Positions 11,087 to 26,000 of a DNA stretch of 64,000 nucleotides are shown piece after piece. The stretch comes from Taxillus chinensis (Eukaryota > Streptophyta > Magnoliopsida > Santalales > Loranthaceae). Both the position numbers and the translations under genes were made by a program. The stretch is taken from positions 40,190,107 to 40,254,106 of the forward strand of contig CM042091.1 in NCBI GenBank assembly GCA_023512835.1, read 5' to 3'. Each line of letters starts with the position of its first letter. Within the stretch, counting starts at the first letter, position 1. Under the pieces are notes generated by a model that was not told the DNA's origin, searched no databases, and saw only the letters and a program-made list of their open reading frames with translations.

Positions 11087-14000
11087 GTAAGTGTTGCAGG
11101 AGAAAATTGTTATATTTTTTGCTCTTCCTGAAATATTTGAATGCTTTGGTGACTTTGGTCTATGAATCATGTAGTCTTAACGTATTTTGCATTCATTTTA
11201 TTGTTACGTACTCATAAGTTTCCTGTACAGCAGCTATCTTTTGATTTCTTTTGACAATTAAATAATGGTTTTAGGTTCTGGTTAATCCAAAATTCATTCC
11301 TGCCTCAAATTTTTCATGTCATTTGATGTCGTTTCCTACTTATTAATTAGACATCTCACATCTACAGGACTTTATCCATATTTGCTTATTGTTTTGGTGG
11401 GACATTCACCCACACTTATACAAACATATTTAATGACAATTGTGAAGGAACTTTACATAAAGCTTATGTTGTTAAGTCATGGGCCCTAATTGCATATTTA
11501 CCCTTGACACTTCTTGGCCTCCACATGAAGAGCCATATGAATATTCAATTGATTAACCATTAAGGGGATATTAAATTTAACTTCGGATAATATAGGAAAT
11601 CTCTATCCGTCCAGAATTAAGATTGTCTTTAATGTAATTACGGTCAAGCTCAATGCGTTTCGTCCGATCATGCTGGACTGAATTATTAGTAATTTCAATA
11701 GCAACAGTATTGTCACAAAAGAGCATCATGGGCTTTTTAGGTTCATAACCGAGATCACACAGAAGAATACGTAATCATGTAAGCTCTTTAGTGGCATGAT
11801 GAAGGGCTCGATATTCTGCTTCGGCACTGGATAATGAAACCACATTCTATTTTTTGCTTCTCCAAGTTACCAAATTACCACCAATATATGACACGTATCC
11901 AGAAGTAGACTTTCTGTCCAATTTGGACCCAACAAAGTCTGAATCGGTATAGCCCATAATGTTGAGATGTCCATGCTTAGAAAAGAGAATACCTTTTCCT
12001 GGAGAAGACTTCAAATATGCAAGAATACGGTTCACAACATCCATGTGTTGATCACTTGGATTATGCATGAATTGACTAACAGCACTGACTGCATACGAAA
12101 TGTCAGGTCTAGTGTGCGTTAAATAGATTAATTTCCCTACCAGCTTTTGATATCTTTCCTTATTTGTTGGAACTTGATCAGTATAGATGGATAAACCATG
12201 ATTCACCTCAATAGGAGTGTTAGCCGGTGCAAAAGCTGAATTCCTAGTCTCAGCAAGGAGGTCCAGAACATATTTCCGTTGAGATAAAAAGATTTCTTGC
12301 CTGGAACGTGATACTTCAATTTCAAGGAAGTACTTCAAGGCTCCCAAATCTTTCATTTCAAATTCTGTTGTTAAATTTCAAGGAGGATTTGGAAAAACCA
12401 AATCTATCAGGCTCCCTTCGATCACGCAAAGGATATCTTCGATTTACTGCATTGTCCAACGAAACCAAGGTATTAGTAGAATCAGAATCAATAGGAGATG
12501 GGACAATTACCTCATTGGGAAGTTGGTCAATCGCCGAAGAATCATCTGTTGGCATGGCAGTGAGAGGAGAATCGAAGTTGAGAGTAACATTTTTTCTTGT
12601 ATAATACTTGTCAAACACTAGTCTTTTACTCTTTCCGATATTGGTAGTTGGAACGGACTCTCCCTCATTAGGGTTAACAAGAGCAGGAGCAAACTCCTTA
12701 ACAGGAGCAGGAGCAAACTCTCCCAGATTGGGGTTAGTGGGAGCAGACTCCCCCTGATTGGGAGCAGTAGGAGCAGTAGTGGGAAACTCTCCTTGTGTTG
12801 GATTATCCTTATGTTGTCCTGAAATCCATACCATTTTTTCATCCATCCATAATTGTTCTTCTTCCTTACTACGAATTTCCCCCGAAAGAGGAACAAGAGA
12901 AATATGGCCAGAAAAATAAGACATGTGTTCACAGACTTGAACATCCATAGACACATAGTATTTGCCCGTTGGAGGATGAAAACACCGATAGCCCTTTTGA
13001 GAATTAGAGTAGCCTAAAAAGACACATTTAAGAGCATGAGGGTCAAGTTTATCCCGATGAAGTTTGTGCACATGGACATAGCACACACAATCAAAGACTT
13101 TAAGACAGATGTTAAGAGCTGAAGGAATGTAATGGAATCGAGATAACATTGTCAAAGGGATTTGATACTCAATGATACAAGAAGATATGTGTCATAACAG
13201 CATCAGCCCAAAAATGCTTGGGAACGTGCATAGTAAAACACAAAGCCTGAACCACCTCAAGAAAGTGACGATTTTTACGCTCCGCTATGCCGTTTTGTTG
13301 TGGAATGTGAACAAATGTAGTGCAGTGAAGGATATCATGTGTTTGAAAGAAAGTAACGAGAGATTGATTCACAAATTCACGACCATTATCAGAATGAAAT
13401 ACCTGAATAGTAGAGCGAAATTGGGTAAGTATCATTTGGTAAAACTGAGGTATGATATTGATGACATCATTTTTTGATTTCAGCAAGTATATCTAACTGA
13501 CTTGAGTGCAATAATTAATAAAGGACATAAAGTATTTATGGCCTGAAATAGAAGGAGTAGAGGATGGTCCCCAGACATTAGTATGAATGCATGAAAAAAG
13601 AGTAGGACTTTTATTGAAACTAATTTTAAAAGGAACATGGTGATGTTTAGTATAAATGCATTGTTCACATGTCAAACTAGAAACAGAAATATGCGAAAAT
13701 AAGTAGGGAAATAAACGCTCCAAGTATGGAAAAGAATATTGTCCTAGACGATAATGCCATAAGAGTATCTTTTCCTTTAGAGATGTGACATTCCCTCCTT
13801 GAGATACTTGACTAGACTTGGTGGTTAAAGCTTTTGCCTCCTCCCAATAGTACAATCCTCTCTTCTCTTTACCAGTGCTAATTGTCATTTTCGTGAGATT
13901 GTTCTAAAACATACAATGAGTAGGATAAAAGGTCACAGAACAATTTAGATGTTTGGTAATTTGGCTAATAGAGAGCAGATTATTAGAGAGAGTAGAGGCA

Positions 14001-17000
14001 AACAAAACCGAAGACATGGAAAGAGTAGGTGAAAGAGAGACATCTCTAGCCCCAATAAGGGACATGGGTGTCCCGTTAGCAACCGAGAAAGATTTAATAG
14101 ATGAGGAAATAAGAGATGTAATTAGAAAGGCATTACTCGTCACATGATCAGTAGCTCATGAATCAATAACCCAAGTATTGCTAGTAGAGGAAAGTAATGT
14201 CATATTAGAATTACCTTTAGGAGGGAGCTCATGCGATGTAGACAAAGTAGAACCCCCATAAATAACCATAGCAGATGATTTTTTGTTGTTCTTTCGCTCA
14301 GCTTGTTTGAGCTTGTACCATTATGGGTAACCATGTTTCTTCCAACAAGTATCAACCACATGTGTGGTACTATTGCAATGAGTACAGCGACGAGTGGGAG
14401 GACCAGTGGAGGAAGTCGACCGAGGGTTGCTCTTGGGGATAGCAAGTGCAGAGCTTTTGGAGTGATCCTCAGTACTCGTTGTTAGTTGTCTCTGTACCTC
14501 ACGACGCACCAAGGAATATGCTTTTTGTAAGGAAGGTAGTGGTGTTGTTGCAAGGACATGACTACTAACTTGATCCAAGCTATGGTCAAGACCTGCAAGA
14601 AACACATAAACTCGATCTTCCGTAATACGCCTCCTGTATTTTTTAGAATCAGAAGAACACTTCATATCATTTGGTTGTCGATAATCTAACTCCATAAAAA
14701 TAGAGTTTAGCTCATTATATTATTCTGTCAGTGAACGGCCTTCTTGACGCAGTTGAAAGGACTTCTTCATTAGTTCATAGACTTGAGAAGAGTCAGAGGC
14801 GTCGAGGTAACTCCGCTTCACGGCATCCCATACTTCTTGAGCTGTTCCACACTGTACAAAGTGTGACATTAGATGAGGAGTCATGGAATTGATAAGCCAT
14901 GATTTAACAAGTGCATCTTTAGCTTTCCATTCATCATAATCGGGATGACTCGTCGGAGGAGCCATCTTCCTTTCGGTGATATATCCCTTTTTCTTCCTTC
15001 TCGCAATATGCATCTCTAAAACTTTGGACCATATGCGATAATTAGTACCATCTAATTTTAAATGAATAGGTACAGCAGTCTCTTGAATAATAACAGGCTG
15101 GAACCTATTATCAACAATCATAGATTCTTTATGCTCACTCATCCCTCCTTAAAAAAACGTGAATAAGGAGGCATGAAAAACGAAACGTGAGAACGAAGGG
15201 CTGATGACGTGAATAATGGATCATGTGTGGCAGAGCTGATGACGGCAGCGACAGCGACGGATGTAGGGCTGGTGGCAGCAGTGGCGATAGATCCCACAGT
15301 GTGAGGATTATGCTGTTGCGGATCCGATCATGGTTGGTAGTAGCGGTGACGGCGACGGTCGAGAGGCAACAACGGCGGCGGCAACAGTCGTGGGATAGGC
15401 AGCGACAGTTGAAACGAAAGGCGTAACTTCATAGCGTGAAGCTATACTGTTGCGTGGCTATCAACGGTAACGTTGGCAATCGATGGCGATGGTGACAATG
15501 GCGACGGTGGCAGCAACAGCAGTGACAACGTCCAGAGGCTATGGGAAGTCCTCTTTGACGCAGAGAGGATAGGTCAACCATTAACAAGTTAGCAATGAGG
15601 AGCTCCTTTAGGGTTTTTGTTTTAGGCTCTGATACCAAGTAGAAAAGAGATAGGAATGAATGATATTCCTTGATAATCATATTGAAGAATACAACCTCAT
15701 TATATACAACTCACCCATAAGAATAGCAACAACGCTAATTACATCAATCAAATATTCTAATCTAATTACACAATCAATCAAATATTAATCAAATATTCTA
15801 AATATCTTAAATATTTGACAATTAATGACAACTAATTCCAACTAAAACACATACATCATCATAAATTTACTTAATTTACACATCTATTCTTAATTTATAT
15901 CATATTAAAACAACATACATAAATAAATTTTACAACATATTAAATTTTCTATAGCTAATATTAAATTTATATCATATTAAATATTCTTAATTTAATTTAA
16001 AACGTATTAAATGTATACTGTAATAAATATTTTTAAATTTACAGTATTAAATATTCTTAATTTATTTTATAGCATATTAAATATTTTAAAATATATAGCT
16101 TTGTGTATTAAATATTTTTAATTTAACTTACAACATACTACATAAATTTAGCTACGATGTATACGTATTACATATTTTTTTTAATTCAAGGGTAAGAATA
16201 AATTTAAAGCAAATTTAAATAAATTTAACCGATTTTAAAACAAATTTAAATAAATTTAACCAATTTTAAAAAATATTCAGTTAAATTAAATAAATCTTAG
16301 CAGTTTAAATATTAATATGTTGTAATAGTGAGTAGAAAAAATTTTAATAGAAAATATATGGTAATATGTTGTACAATGAGTTTACATAAAACAATAAATG
16401 TGATAATATAAATCGTAATCAGTTTAATGTCATAATATAAAACATACCTCGCATACAGCAAGTCTGCAACGAGCGTGTGCGAGCATGATGGAAGAAGAAG
16501 ATTGCCGAAGAAAAAATAGAGATCGACGATCAAAGCATAGCGTCGAGGAAGAAGATTCTCCAGAATCTAGCGATCGGCTGCTAGTTGGCACTTGGCAAAG
16601 TTGTCGGCAGCAAGTTGGCTATTGGCTAACTCAGCAGTTGAGAGGAAGAAGAGAAGACGAGGATGGAATTGATGGAAGTCGGTGTGTAGAATTTAAAGGA
16701 AATTAGTGAAAAAAAGGAATGGAAGGAAGGAAAAGGTACGTATCAATAATTTTTGTCGATTTCAGACGAATTTTTGTCCATGATGCAGTGGGTCACTAAA
16801 TTTTCGTCCATGATCGGCCGTATCATTTCTTTTCGTTTGAGGAGATCAACAGGATGAAAAAAATGTGATATTTTCGTACCGAACTAGTTGTCGTAACGGG
16901 ACTTAGCGATACCGTGACGATTCGGCCGATACGTCTCAAACGCGTACGATACTTTGAACCATGGAGATGTCATTATGATGTGAGCATATAACCTAGATTG

Positions 17001-20000
17001 GTCAGTCAGTTATGAAAGCCTATATATATTGTTATCATTTTCATTCAACATAAAATATTAGATAACTTCTATATATATATTTTTTGCATCTGACAACTTC
17101 TATACTGACTGAAATCTAATTTGAGGTTCTTTAGTGTGTGGTTAAGATTAATATGGGACTCTGTTATGCATATGCCTTTTTCTGTGAATACTTCTCACAA
17201 TTCATTGGCTAATACACTTCTTTTCGTTTAGATGGGATTGATCTTCTTAATGTGAGCTTTGATGGTCCGTTTGCTCCTGATAGAATTTCTTCCCGGGCAG
17301 GCATAATGGAACTTAAAAGAATTGCACCGTTGAGAAGGTATGCTATAAATATTTTGCCTTGTTGACATCATTGCTTGACTACATTTTCCAAATGCGTGCT
17401 TGAAAAACTAAACAGCTCAATGGGTTTCAGTTTGTTAATAAATTACATTCTGTTGAAATGCAGGTGGAAACTTGTGGAGATTGATGCTGATTTATCAAAG
17501 TTGACTTTAGAAACAAAACATGTCATGTCACTCATAACTCCTGCAAACACATACATGGTACATCTTTTTATGTCAGTAAAGTTTTACTGAATTATTTGTT
17601 TGAAGGATGTCATATTGTCTTAATTTATCAAAAAAAAGTCATATTTTCTTCAATTATCACTGGTATTTTGAAGTTGCTCTTACTCTGTCTAACATTATGA
17701 CTACTATGTTTTTCATTAAATAGATTTGTGTCCTTAAAACTGTCTAGTCCTTTATGATTCAAAATTTGTTGGTTTTATCTGGGAAAACTCATGTCTGCTA
17801 CCTGATCACTGTAATATAACGAGTCAAATCTTTATTTTATTTTACATGTTTATTTATCACTCAGGACCTCAATATAGGGGTAGCATTATATTTGGCAGCC
17901 AGTGGTGATGGTTTGGTTTCTGAAAGATTTGCCAGTAATAAATATGAGGATGAACAGCGTGTGAATTACAAATCTGAGGCTAGGATCCTTCTAGTTGGGT
18001 CTGGTGCTGATGAGCAATGTGCTGGTTATGGTAGGCATAAAACAAAATACAGACAAGAAGGGTATGCTTAATTTTCCTTTGCACAAGTTAAAGTTGTTAT
18101 TCTATGAACCAGTGCTCTTTGTTTAATTCAGAACTGATATCACTATTTATCAAGCTTGTGTTAATTGAGATGGGAAACACATTTTAATGAATGGCCAGTT
18201 TTTAAATTTAACTGTTACATCTCTATTGCATGATAGATTGCCATCTTGCTTGTTATTTATCTATTTTAAATGCAATGATCCTATTTCCAAGTTCCATCTA
18301 ACTAGTTATTATTACATGTAATTATGTGCACTTGATCTTCACTATTAGTACGGGGAAAGGATGCTTAGGCAAAGTTTTAAGGGTAAATTACAACTGCCCT
18401 GATGTTTGATGAAATCCAATTAGCCACTCTCTTGAGTTTTGAAATCCAAATATTTGTAATTTCTTATGCAATATTCTTATTATTAGAAGAAAATAAAGAA
18501 AAACTTGCCCAAACTTGTGTTCAGTAATTTTAAAATCCATGTATGTACTGTATTTTATGAGATCTATAAATTTCATAAACTATGTAAACATTATAAAATT
18601 AATCTAAATAATTAATATATATAAGTATAAATATAAATTGATAAAATTATTGAAAAGTTAGTATTCATATCAAACATATATTTATTGAATCATAACTATA
18701 TTCATATTCAAGTCGTTTAATTTGAATCCAAATATGGATAATATTCATTTTATTTGAATATAGATAATATTTGCATTAATTGAATTTAAACTCAATTAGT
18801 AATTGAATTTTTTAATGTTTTTATGCTTACTTTTCCCCATAAGTAGCATCTAAGCAAGGTTCGAAAAATTGCTAATTTATGTTGGTTGGTCAATTAGGGA
18901 TTAGTTGGTATATTTTTTAATAATTATAATAAATATAGGCTTTGAAACATGATAAATATCACAGGTTTAACATAATTTTGAAAATGCATGATTTTAATAA
19001 ATTTAAATTTAATTTAAAGTACAACTAATATAAAATACAAATATATTAAAACACAAAAAGTAAATAAGTTCAAATACACACTAGTCTTAGAAGGTAATTA
19101 AGTTTAGATAACATGTTTTTATTTCGTTCATTATTGTCCTTGTAATTTACAAGAGATTTATTTATTTTCCCTATTAGGTGGCTTGTGTTTTTATTGTAAA
19201 ATGTATTTGATTTATCTCTTTTGTTTAAAAATACAATTGGAATAAGTTTTTAATTAATTATATGTCAAGTATTTGAAATTATTTGATTTATATTTAGTTT
19301 CTTAAATAGGTCTTTTACATTGGATATATATATACGAGTGTTTGTAATCACTAAAGAAATAGGAAAGAATTATTTTTTCAATTATTTTCTTATTTTCTGC
19401 TTGGCATCAGATCTAAACCCAATATAGTCGGTGCTTTCTCTTTGGATGAATATTTTATTGATAGAGCCTTTGCCGTAGGGGTCTTTGACCCATAGTCAAT
19501 GCTATGCTTGCCGTTGTTGCCATCGTCCTAAGCCATCATTGACAATAAGGACAATTCCCAATTGATTTCTCTTTGTCCATCAATTTCTTTTAGTCGATCA
19601 ACTTTTCTTTGCACTTAGTACTCCTACTACCGTTGTTGCCCGATGCTACCGTCACCCTTGTCACCACCCACTAGTTTAGGTGTTGCATAACATATTATGA
19701 CTAATCGTTGTCAATGCTCCAAGCAGCTGACGCATCATTGCATGGAGCCACCAATGTTGTTGCATTTGTCGTCGTTACCGATCGCTGTCACCGTCATCGG
19801 CTGCTGGCGTTGTACACTTCTGCCAATATGTTTTTCCATACTAGTGGTCTACGCAAGTTTCTCCATGTGTGGAGTTATCTTTTGGGGACTGTTTGCACAT
19901 GGCAGTTTTGTGGCGTATGATGGAATATTTTTGAAACCCTAAATTGGAGTTGAGTCACACTATCTTTTATTTTATTTTATTTTTACTTTTATTACATAAG

Positions 20001-23000
20001 CTCAACATTGTCAAGTTTGGAGACTGTGAGAAGGTTTAGATGGTTACAACAAATACAAGTCCTTTATCTTTTGCTTCTCATGTGACTTGATCCTCAGTCT
20101 CAAGATGATTCTAAATCGGCATTACTTTCGTTTACTGATGATGCTTGGATTATTGATTTTTAAGCTACTGATTATATGACTAGTAATTTCTCTTAAGTGC
20201 CTCTTTAGGATTTTTACTTATGAAGTCGGTTTAGATTGCTAATGAGACTTTTATGTCAATTACTGGGGTTGGAAATGTCTTACTTTCACCTATTTTTTAT
20301 GTCTTCCATCTTATTTGCTTCTAAACTCTAATAATCTTCTCTCTATTAGTCAAATTATTAAACATTTTGATTGTTTTGTAACCTTCATGGTTCAAAAAAA
20401 CAAACTGAGGCGCTGCCTCGCCTGCCTTGACATCAAGCCGCTTAGAGGTGTCGCCCCATAATCCATATTAGTTGCCGCCCTCCTAAGTTGGGTGAAGCGG
20501 TCCGAGGCAGCCCGTTCCGCAGCCTTATTCCGTATCCGAGATGAGGCACCCTGGACAAATACAGATGTATTTTAAATAGGTTAAAAAAAATAAGATAAGT
20601 GGCTCACCTAATTTTAAGTCGTATCCTATATCTCATATCCTTTCTCGATTTCAGCCTCGCATAAAAAACTCGAAGTCGCCTTGCTTATTCCTTTGTTATC
20701 GTTGTAGAAGACTTAGCAACGTTTGTTGTTGTCAAACAGTCGAAGTAACAACATTGTCATTCCAGCATCGATTGTCTTCCCATTGTCGGTCGTCGTCTAG
20801 CATTGTCGTCCCAGCATCGATCCTCATCCAACGTTATCATCGTCCAACGTTGATCCTCGTCCAACGTCGTCATCCTGAGGTGAGTAACTAATAATGTGAG
20901 TTAACTTTAAAGTTAACTCACGATTTATTTCAAATTTTAAATAAATTTATAATTAATTTTATTTTGATAATGTAATTTCTAAAACGTAATGTCTATAAAC
21001 CAATAATATGCTGTTTATAATTATTTTATTTTATTTTAAATTTTAATTATGTTTATTGTTATAAATACGATTTATTGTTTTGTAATGGCAAATAATTTTA
21101 TATATTTTATATATCTTTAAAAAGAAATTATTATCAACGGTTGAGGTGTCCGCCTTGGCGTACATTATCGAATTTGTATCGTATCGTATTCTGTATTTTT
21201 GAACCTTGATAACCTTTTTAGGAAAATCTTACGAAGATAATGATTGGTACTTGTAGAGAGAGAAAAGAGGTTTGTACTACTAGTAGGCACCCAGAGCATT
21301 AAAGTCTGAGTCTGGTCAGGGATTCCAAGTAAGGCAGGAGACACTTGATTGAGAAAAAAGTACTTTTATGACATTATCGCTTAGGGCACTCTTTTGTCAA
21401 TTTAAAATGATTATTTTCTCAATTATTTTAAAATATATTTGTTTTTAGCTTAAAGTGTGAATAATGCATTTATGTTAAAAATCATTGTGTTTCATTTAAA
21501 ATCTGTGTCAATAAGAGTCCTTTTTTTTCTTGTATTTGTATTGATGTTTGATGTCTTTTTTCTCCTCTTGTTTTAGGACTAAGTATTTTGTGCCTTTTAT
21601 TGATAATTGTGTTTGGGTAAGTTGGATGTTTTTGATAAAATGTAAAAGTAATGTTATCCATATCATTATTCCATTCTATTAAATGATTGTCATATAGCTT
21701 CATACCCCACTTCAAGTGTTTCATTCTGACAACATCTGTGAGTTTGTGAATCAACCTCTAGTTGATTTCTTTAAACAACATGACATCTTCCATCAGACAA
21801 CATGTGTTCATACAGCACAATAGAATGACATAACAAAATGTAAAAACCAACATCTTCTCAAAATGGCTTAGGTTTTATGCTTTGTTATGAAAGTTCTTAA
21901 ATGTTTCTGAGCTAATGCCATTATGACTATCGTTTATCTTATCAATTGAATGTCTACTCGTGTCATTGCCTATCAAATTCCCTTGAGGATGTTATTGTGC
22001 TCCCACAATATCTCTTTACCTCTTAACATTTGTCCTATGTTTTTGGTCTTATGTGCTATGTTCATATGCACAAACTCCATCGTGCTTTCAAATGTGTCTT
22101 TTTGGGTTACCCTAGTTCTCAAAAAGGCTATAGATGTTTCCATTCTTCTACGTGCAAATGCTATGTGTCTCTGAATGTTCAATTTTGTGAGCAAGTGTCC
22201 TATTTTTCTGGAAAATGTCTCTCTTATTCCTCTTCGGGGGAGATTGGTAGTAATGAAGAGGAATAACTATAATTCCATCTTATTCTTTGAGAAATTACAA
22301 ACTCATATATATGCACAATAGAAAAGACCTAATTAGGAAACTGTGTCCCATAACAAAGATTTAGAGAGGGATGAATAGACCTACAACACTAAATTAAGTG
22401 GAAGACAAATAATTTGAATAAAGAAATAACAAACTATTATTTCTTATGAAACGATGGTTGGTGTGTTACAATGATAACCTAGTTGATTATCACAACAAAC
22501 CATGAATAACTAGAACTGGAGGTTCAACAATAAATTCAACAACTCTCACACATGGATATATATATGCGTTTAAGCACTTAGGGCTTGTTTGCTACGCAAG
22601 AATTAAATTAAGAGGAATGGAATCCTCATGGGAATGGAATTAATATTGGAATGAAATAGAATGGTTCATTACTTTTCCATGTGTTTGGTATATAAGGTAA
22701 TGGATTGTAATAAATTGGCATAATTACATAAATATCCTTAATAATTTGTAAAAATTATTAACAAAAATTATAAATAAAATTGACTCCCTTTTGGCAACCG
22801 TCATCACTTCAGAAACCTAGGAGAGAGAGATAAAGGCGGAGAGGGCTAGCGGGAGAGAGAGAGAGAGAGATATAGAGGGAGGGGTTGCCATAGAGCTCAG
22901 CAGTGTGGAGATCCTTGCCGCCAACTAGGCCGTTGGCCTTCTTTGCGCCGCCACTTGCCTTTGGATGGAGAGAACATGATGGGTTTTGGGATCAAGGTAC

Positions 23001-26000
23001 TGCATAGTGGTGGCGACCATGGAGTGGGACGCAGATCCAAGCACGACAGAGCAAGGATGTCGATTCATCCCATTAGAGTTGATGGTGGCGGACGTGGAGA
23101 TGCTAGACAAGCTGTTCTTCGACGGTGTAGTGTTACACTTCTTTGCAGCCCCAATGGTGGCGCTGGAGAAGAAGGGACAATTGTACAAATTATGTAGATC
23201 TAAAAATGCGGCTATTGCCTTGACCGACAAAGAAAGACAATGAAAAAAAAGGGTAAAAAAATAAAAAGATTTCTTTATACATGGAAACCTTTGTAAACTT
23301 GGAATAGGAGGAAATCAATACACCTCTGTTTAGGAGTATAATATTTCCATGTTAATAGCTGATTCCTTTTGTTTTCAATTTTGTTTAGGAGACAAGGAAA
23401 TCAATACACCTTTGACACAAGATGGCTTCAATTTTGAACTTTAAAGTTTTTAAGGTGTATGCCTAGGCACCGACTAGGCGCCTAGTTTGAAGAGAGAAAG
23501 GTGCTCGCCTAGCCGTTCGGGCAAGCACCTAAGCACTATCATTGCTCAGGTTTATTAAATTTTTTAAAGGATAGCATAAAACAGTGACGTTTCTTACCTT
23601 TGTATCTTCTTATGTAGCGAATATCCATTGTCAACATCTCTTATGCTGCCAAAGCATTTTCTGCCGCAGCCTAGGATTCTCTCTCTCATCTTCGATCTTC
23701 TCTCCCTGCAGCTAAACAACGTCACCAGCAGCACTGTCACCAATAGTGTCTTCTTCAATTGTTCTGGTGTGCCGTGATCAACATCGTCCAGTGGTTGTCA
23801 CCATCGCCAGCCAATCGCCGTCGCCCACCAGCTAGTTGCGTCGCCCATGCATAAGTCTGGCTTCTTCGATCACAGTCCCATGTGTTTAATAGTTAAGTAA
23901 TAAGTATAGACTGAATTAGTTTAATTTAATTTAAATTATTTAATTTATGTTTGATAGGTTGGAATGGCTAAGAATGTTGATGTCAGTAGTAGGACTGATA
24001 GCATTCATGTCTTCTTATGATCTAAAATCAGATCCAATTCATAGGGCCAAGTCTAAAGATCTTGGATGGAATTATGGGTATTAGTCTGATTTAAATGATA
24101 AAAATTTGATTAGATGTAAGTTTTGCGATAAAGATACCCAAGGAGGAATCAAGCACCTAAATGAACACTTGAATGAGGGATTCAAGTGATATTGCCAAAT
24201 GCTTGAAGGTGACAGAAGAAATTTCCAAAGAGATGAGAGTATATGCTAAAAAAAGAGGCGACCTAATAATATTGACTTTAATGTTAATTATGGTGAAGAG
24301 GAATCAGAGGAAGAAACTCAAATGATTGAAGGGGTTAGAGGTGGGAGTTAAACTCTCAACCCAAATATTTAAAGAAAAGAAAAAATGTACTCATCCAAAA
24401 GGGTGTCAGGGGCTCCATGGATGTTTTTGTGCAACCTACTCTGGAGGATTTTATTGTAGAGCGAATGAGTAAAAAACCTTCTCAAACGATATTGGAGAGT
24501 TGGGTAAGATCAAAGGAAAAAAGGAATAAACTTCGTTCATACTTTGCAAGGTGAGCTTACGAGAGTAGTATATTTTTAATGCATTAAGCTTGAGGAGTTT
24601 TCATATTTTGACTAAGGCAGTTGGGCAATATGGGCCTAGTTTTAAACCTCCATCAATTCATGATTACAGGGAACCTTTGTTGAAGTCAGAGATGAAATCC
24701 ATTGATGAAATTAGGTTGAAACACCAAGTTTGTTGGAAAAAATATGGTTTTGATGTCAGATGGATGGACAGACAAAAAAAGAAGACACCTTATTATTTTT
24801 TTTGTCAACTCTCTAGAAGTTACTTTTTTCTTAGGTTTAGTGGATGCATTTAGTGAAATACATAATACAAATATGTTATTTGAATTATTTGACTAGAAGG
24901 TAGCTAAGATAGGAGAAGACAATGTCATTCAATTAGTAACAGATAATGCCACCAATTGCAAAAAAGATGATGAATTATTAATGAGAGAAAGGAAGAAATT
25001 GTTTTGGACTTCATGTGAAATTCATTGCTTAGATCTTATGATGAAGGATATTAGGAAAATTAAAGCCTTCAAAACTGTTATTGCCAAAGCAACAAAAATA
25101 ACGAGCTTCATTTATAGGCTTGTGCGTATTCTTCATACGGTGAGGGTGAAAACAAATAATGCTGACTTGGTTAGGACAACAGTGGCTCGATTTGCAACTT
25201 CTTTTTTAACACTACAAAGTTTGTTGAAGCATCAAGACTCCTTGAAATATTTATTTGTTTTTGATGGGTGGTTGCGTTGTAAGGATACCTCCATAGAGGT
25301 AGGGAAGAATGTTAGAAACACAATTCGTTCAATTCAATTTTGAAATGTTTTGAAAGATTGCTTGCGAGCATCATTGCCTCTTCTTTAAGTTTTGATGATA
25401 GTTGATGGTGATGAGATACCTGGCTTACCAGAAGTTTATATGGCAATGGAAGAGGCAAAGAAAAATATAAAAGAGAATTTTGAGGAGAAGCAAAATTTTT
25501 GGAAGTCTATTATTTTGATTATTGAAAAATGCTTGGAGAACTAAATGGATTGACCATTATATTCTGCTGCATTTTTCCTTAATCCAAGCAAATATTCAAA
25601 GCCATTCAAATGAACCCGAATAAATCATGATATGGCATAACTGATGCATTTAATGATGTTATTGAAAGGATGGAACTTGATATGGCTTTGCAAGACAAAA
25701 TTATAGTACAATTTGATATTTATAGTAGCGTTACTGGAAGCTTTACGAAGGACATGGCTACTAGACAAAGAGAGATTTTAAATCCTAGTAAGTTTTTTTC
25801 TAAATATTTTCTTTATCCATAATCTTATTTATAATTTTATATAATTAATAATGATTAAATGATAATTATTATTAATTGCATTTTCTAGTCATATGGTGGG
25901 AAAAGCATGGGCGTTCAGCGCTTAGTAAAATTGTAGTGTATTTACTAAGCTTTTGCTGTTTGTCCTCTGGTTGTCGGTGCAATTGGAGCACTTTTGAGTT

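Noticed and set aside
16485..16706. Charged 73-residue frame in intron 7
   Set aside because: Acidic/basic low-complexity composition, no homology I can name, and it lies beside a possible transposon terminus.
16741..16968. Complete Mutator-like element in intron 7
   Set aside because: Only one terminus is recognisable and no matching inverted end or target duplication was found; listed as a possible terminus only.
19697..19942. Reading frames at 19697-19942
   Set aside because: Located in the leader region of a decayed Copia element with no domain; likely chance.
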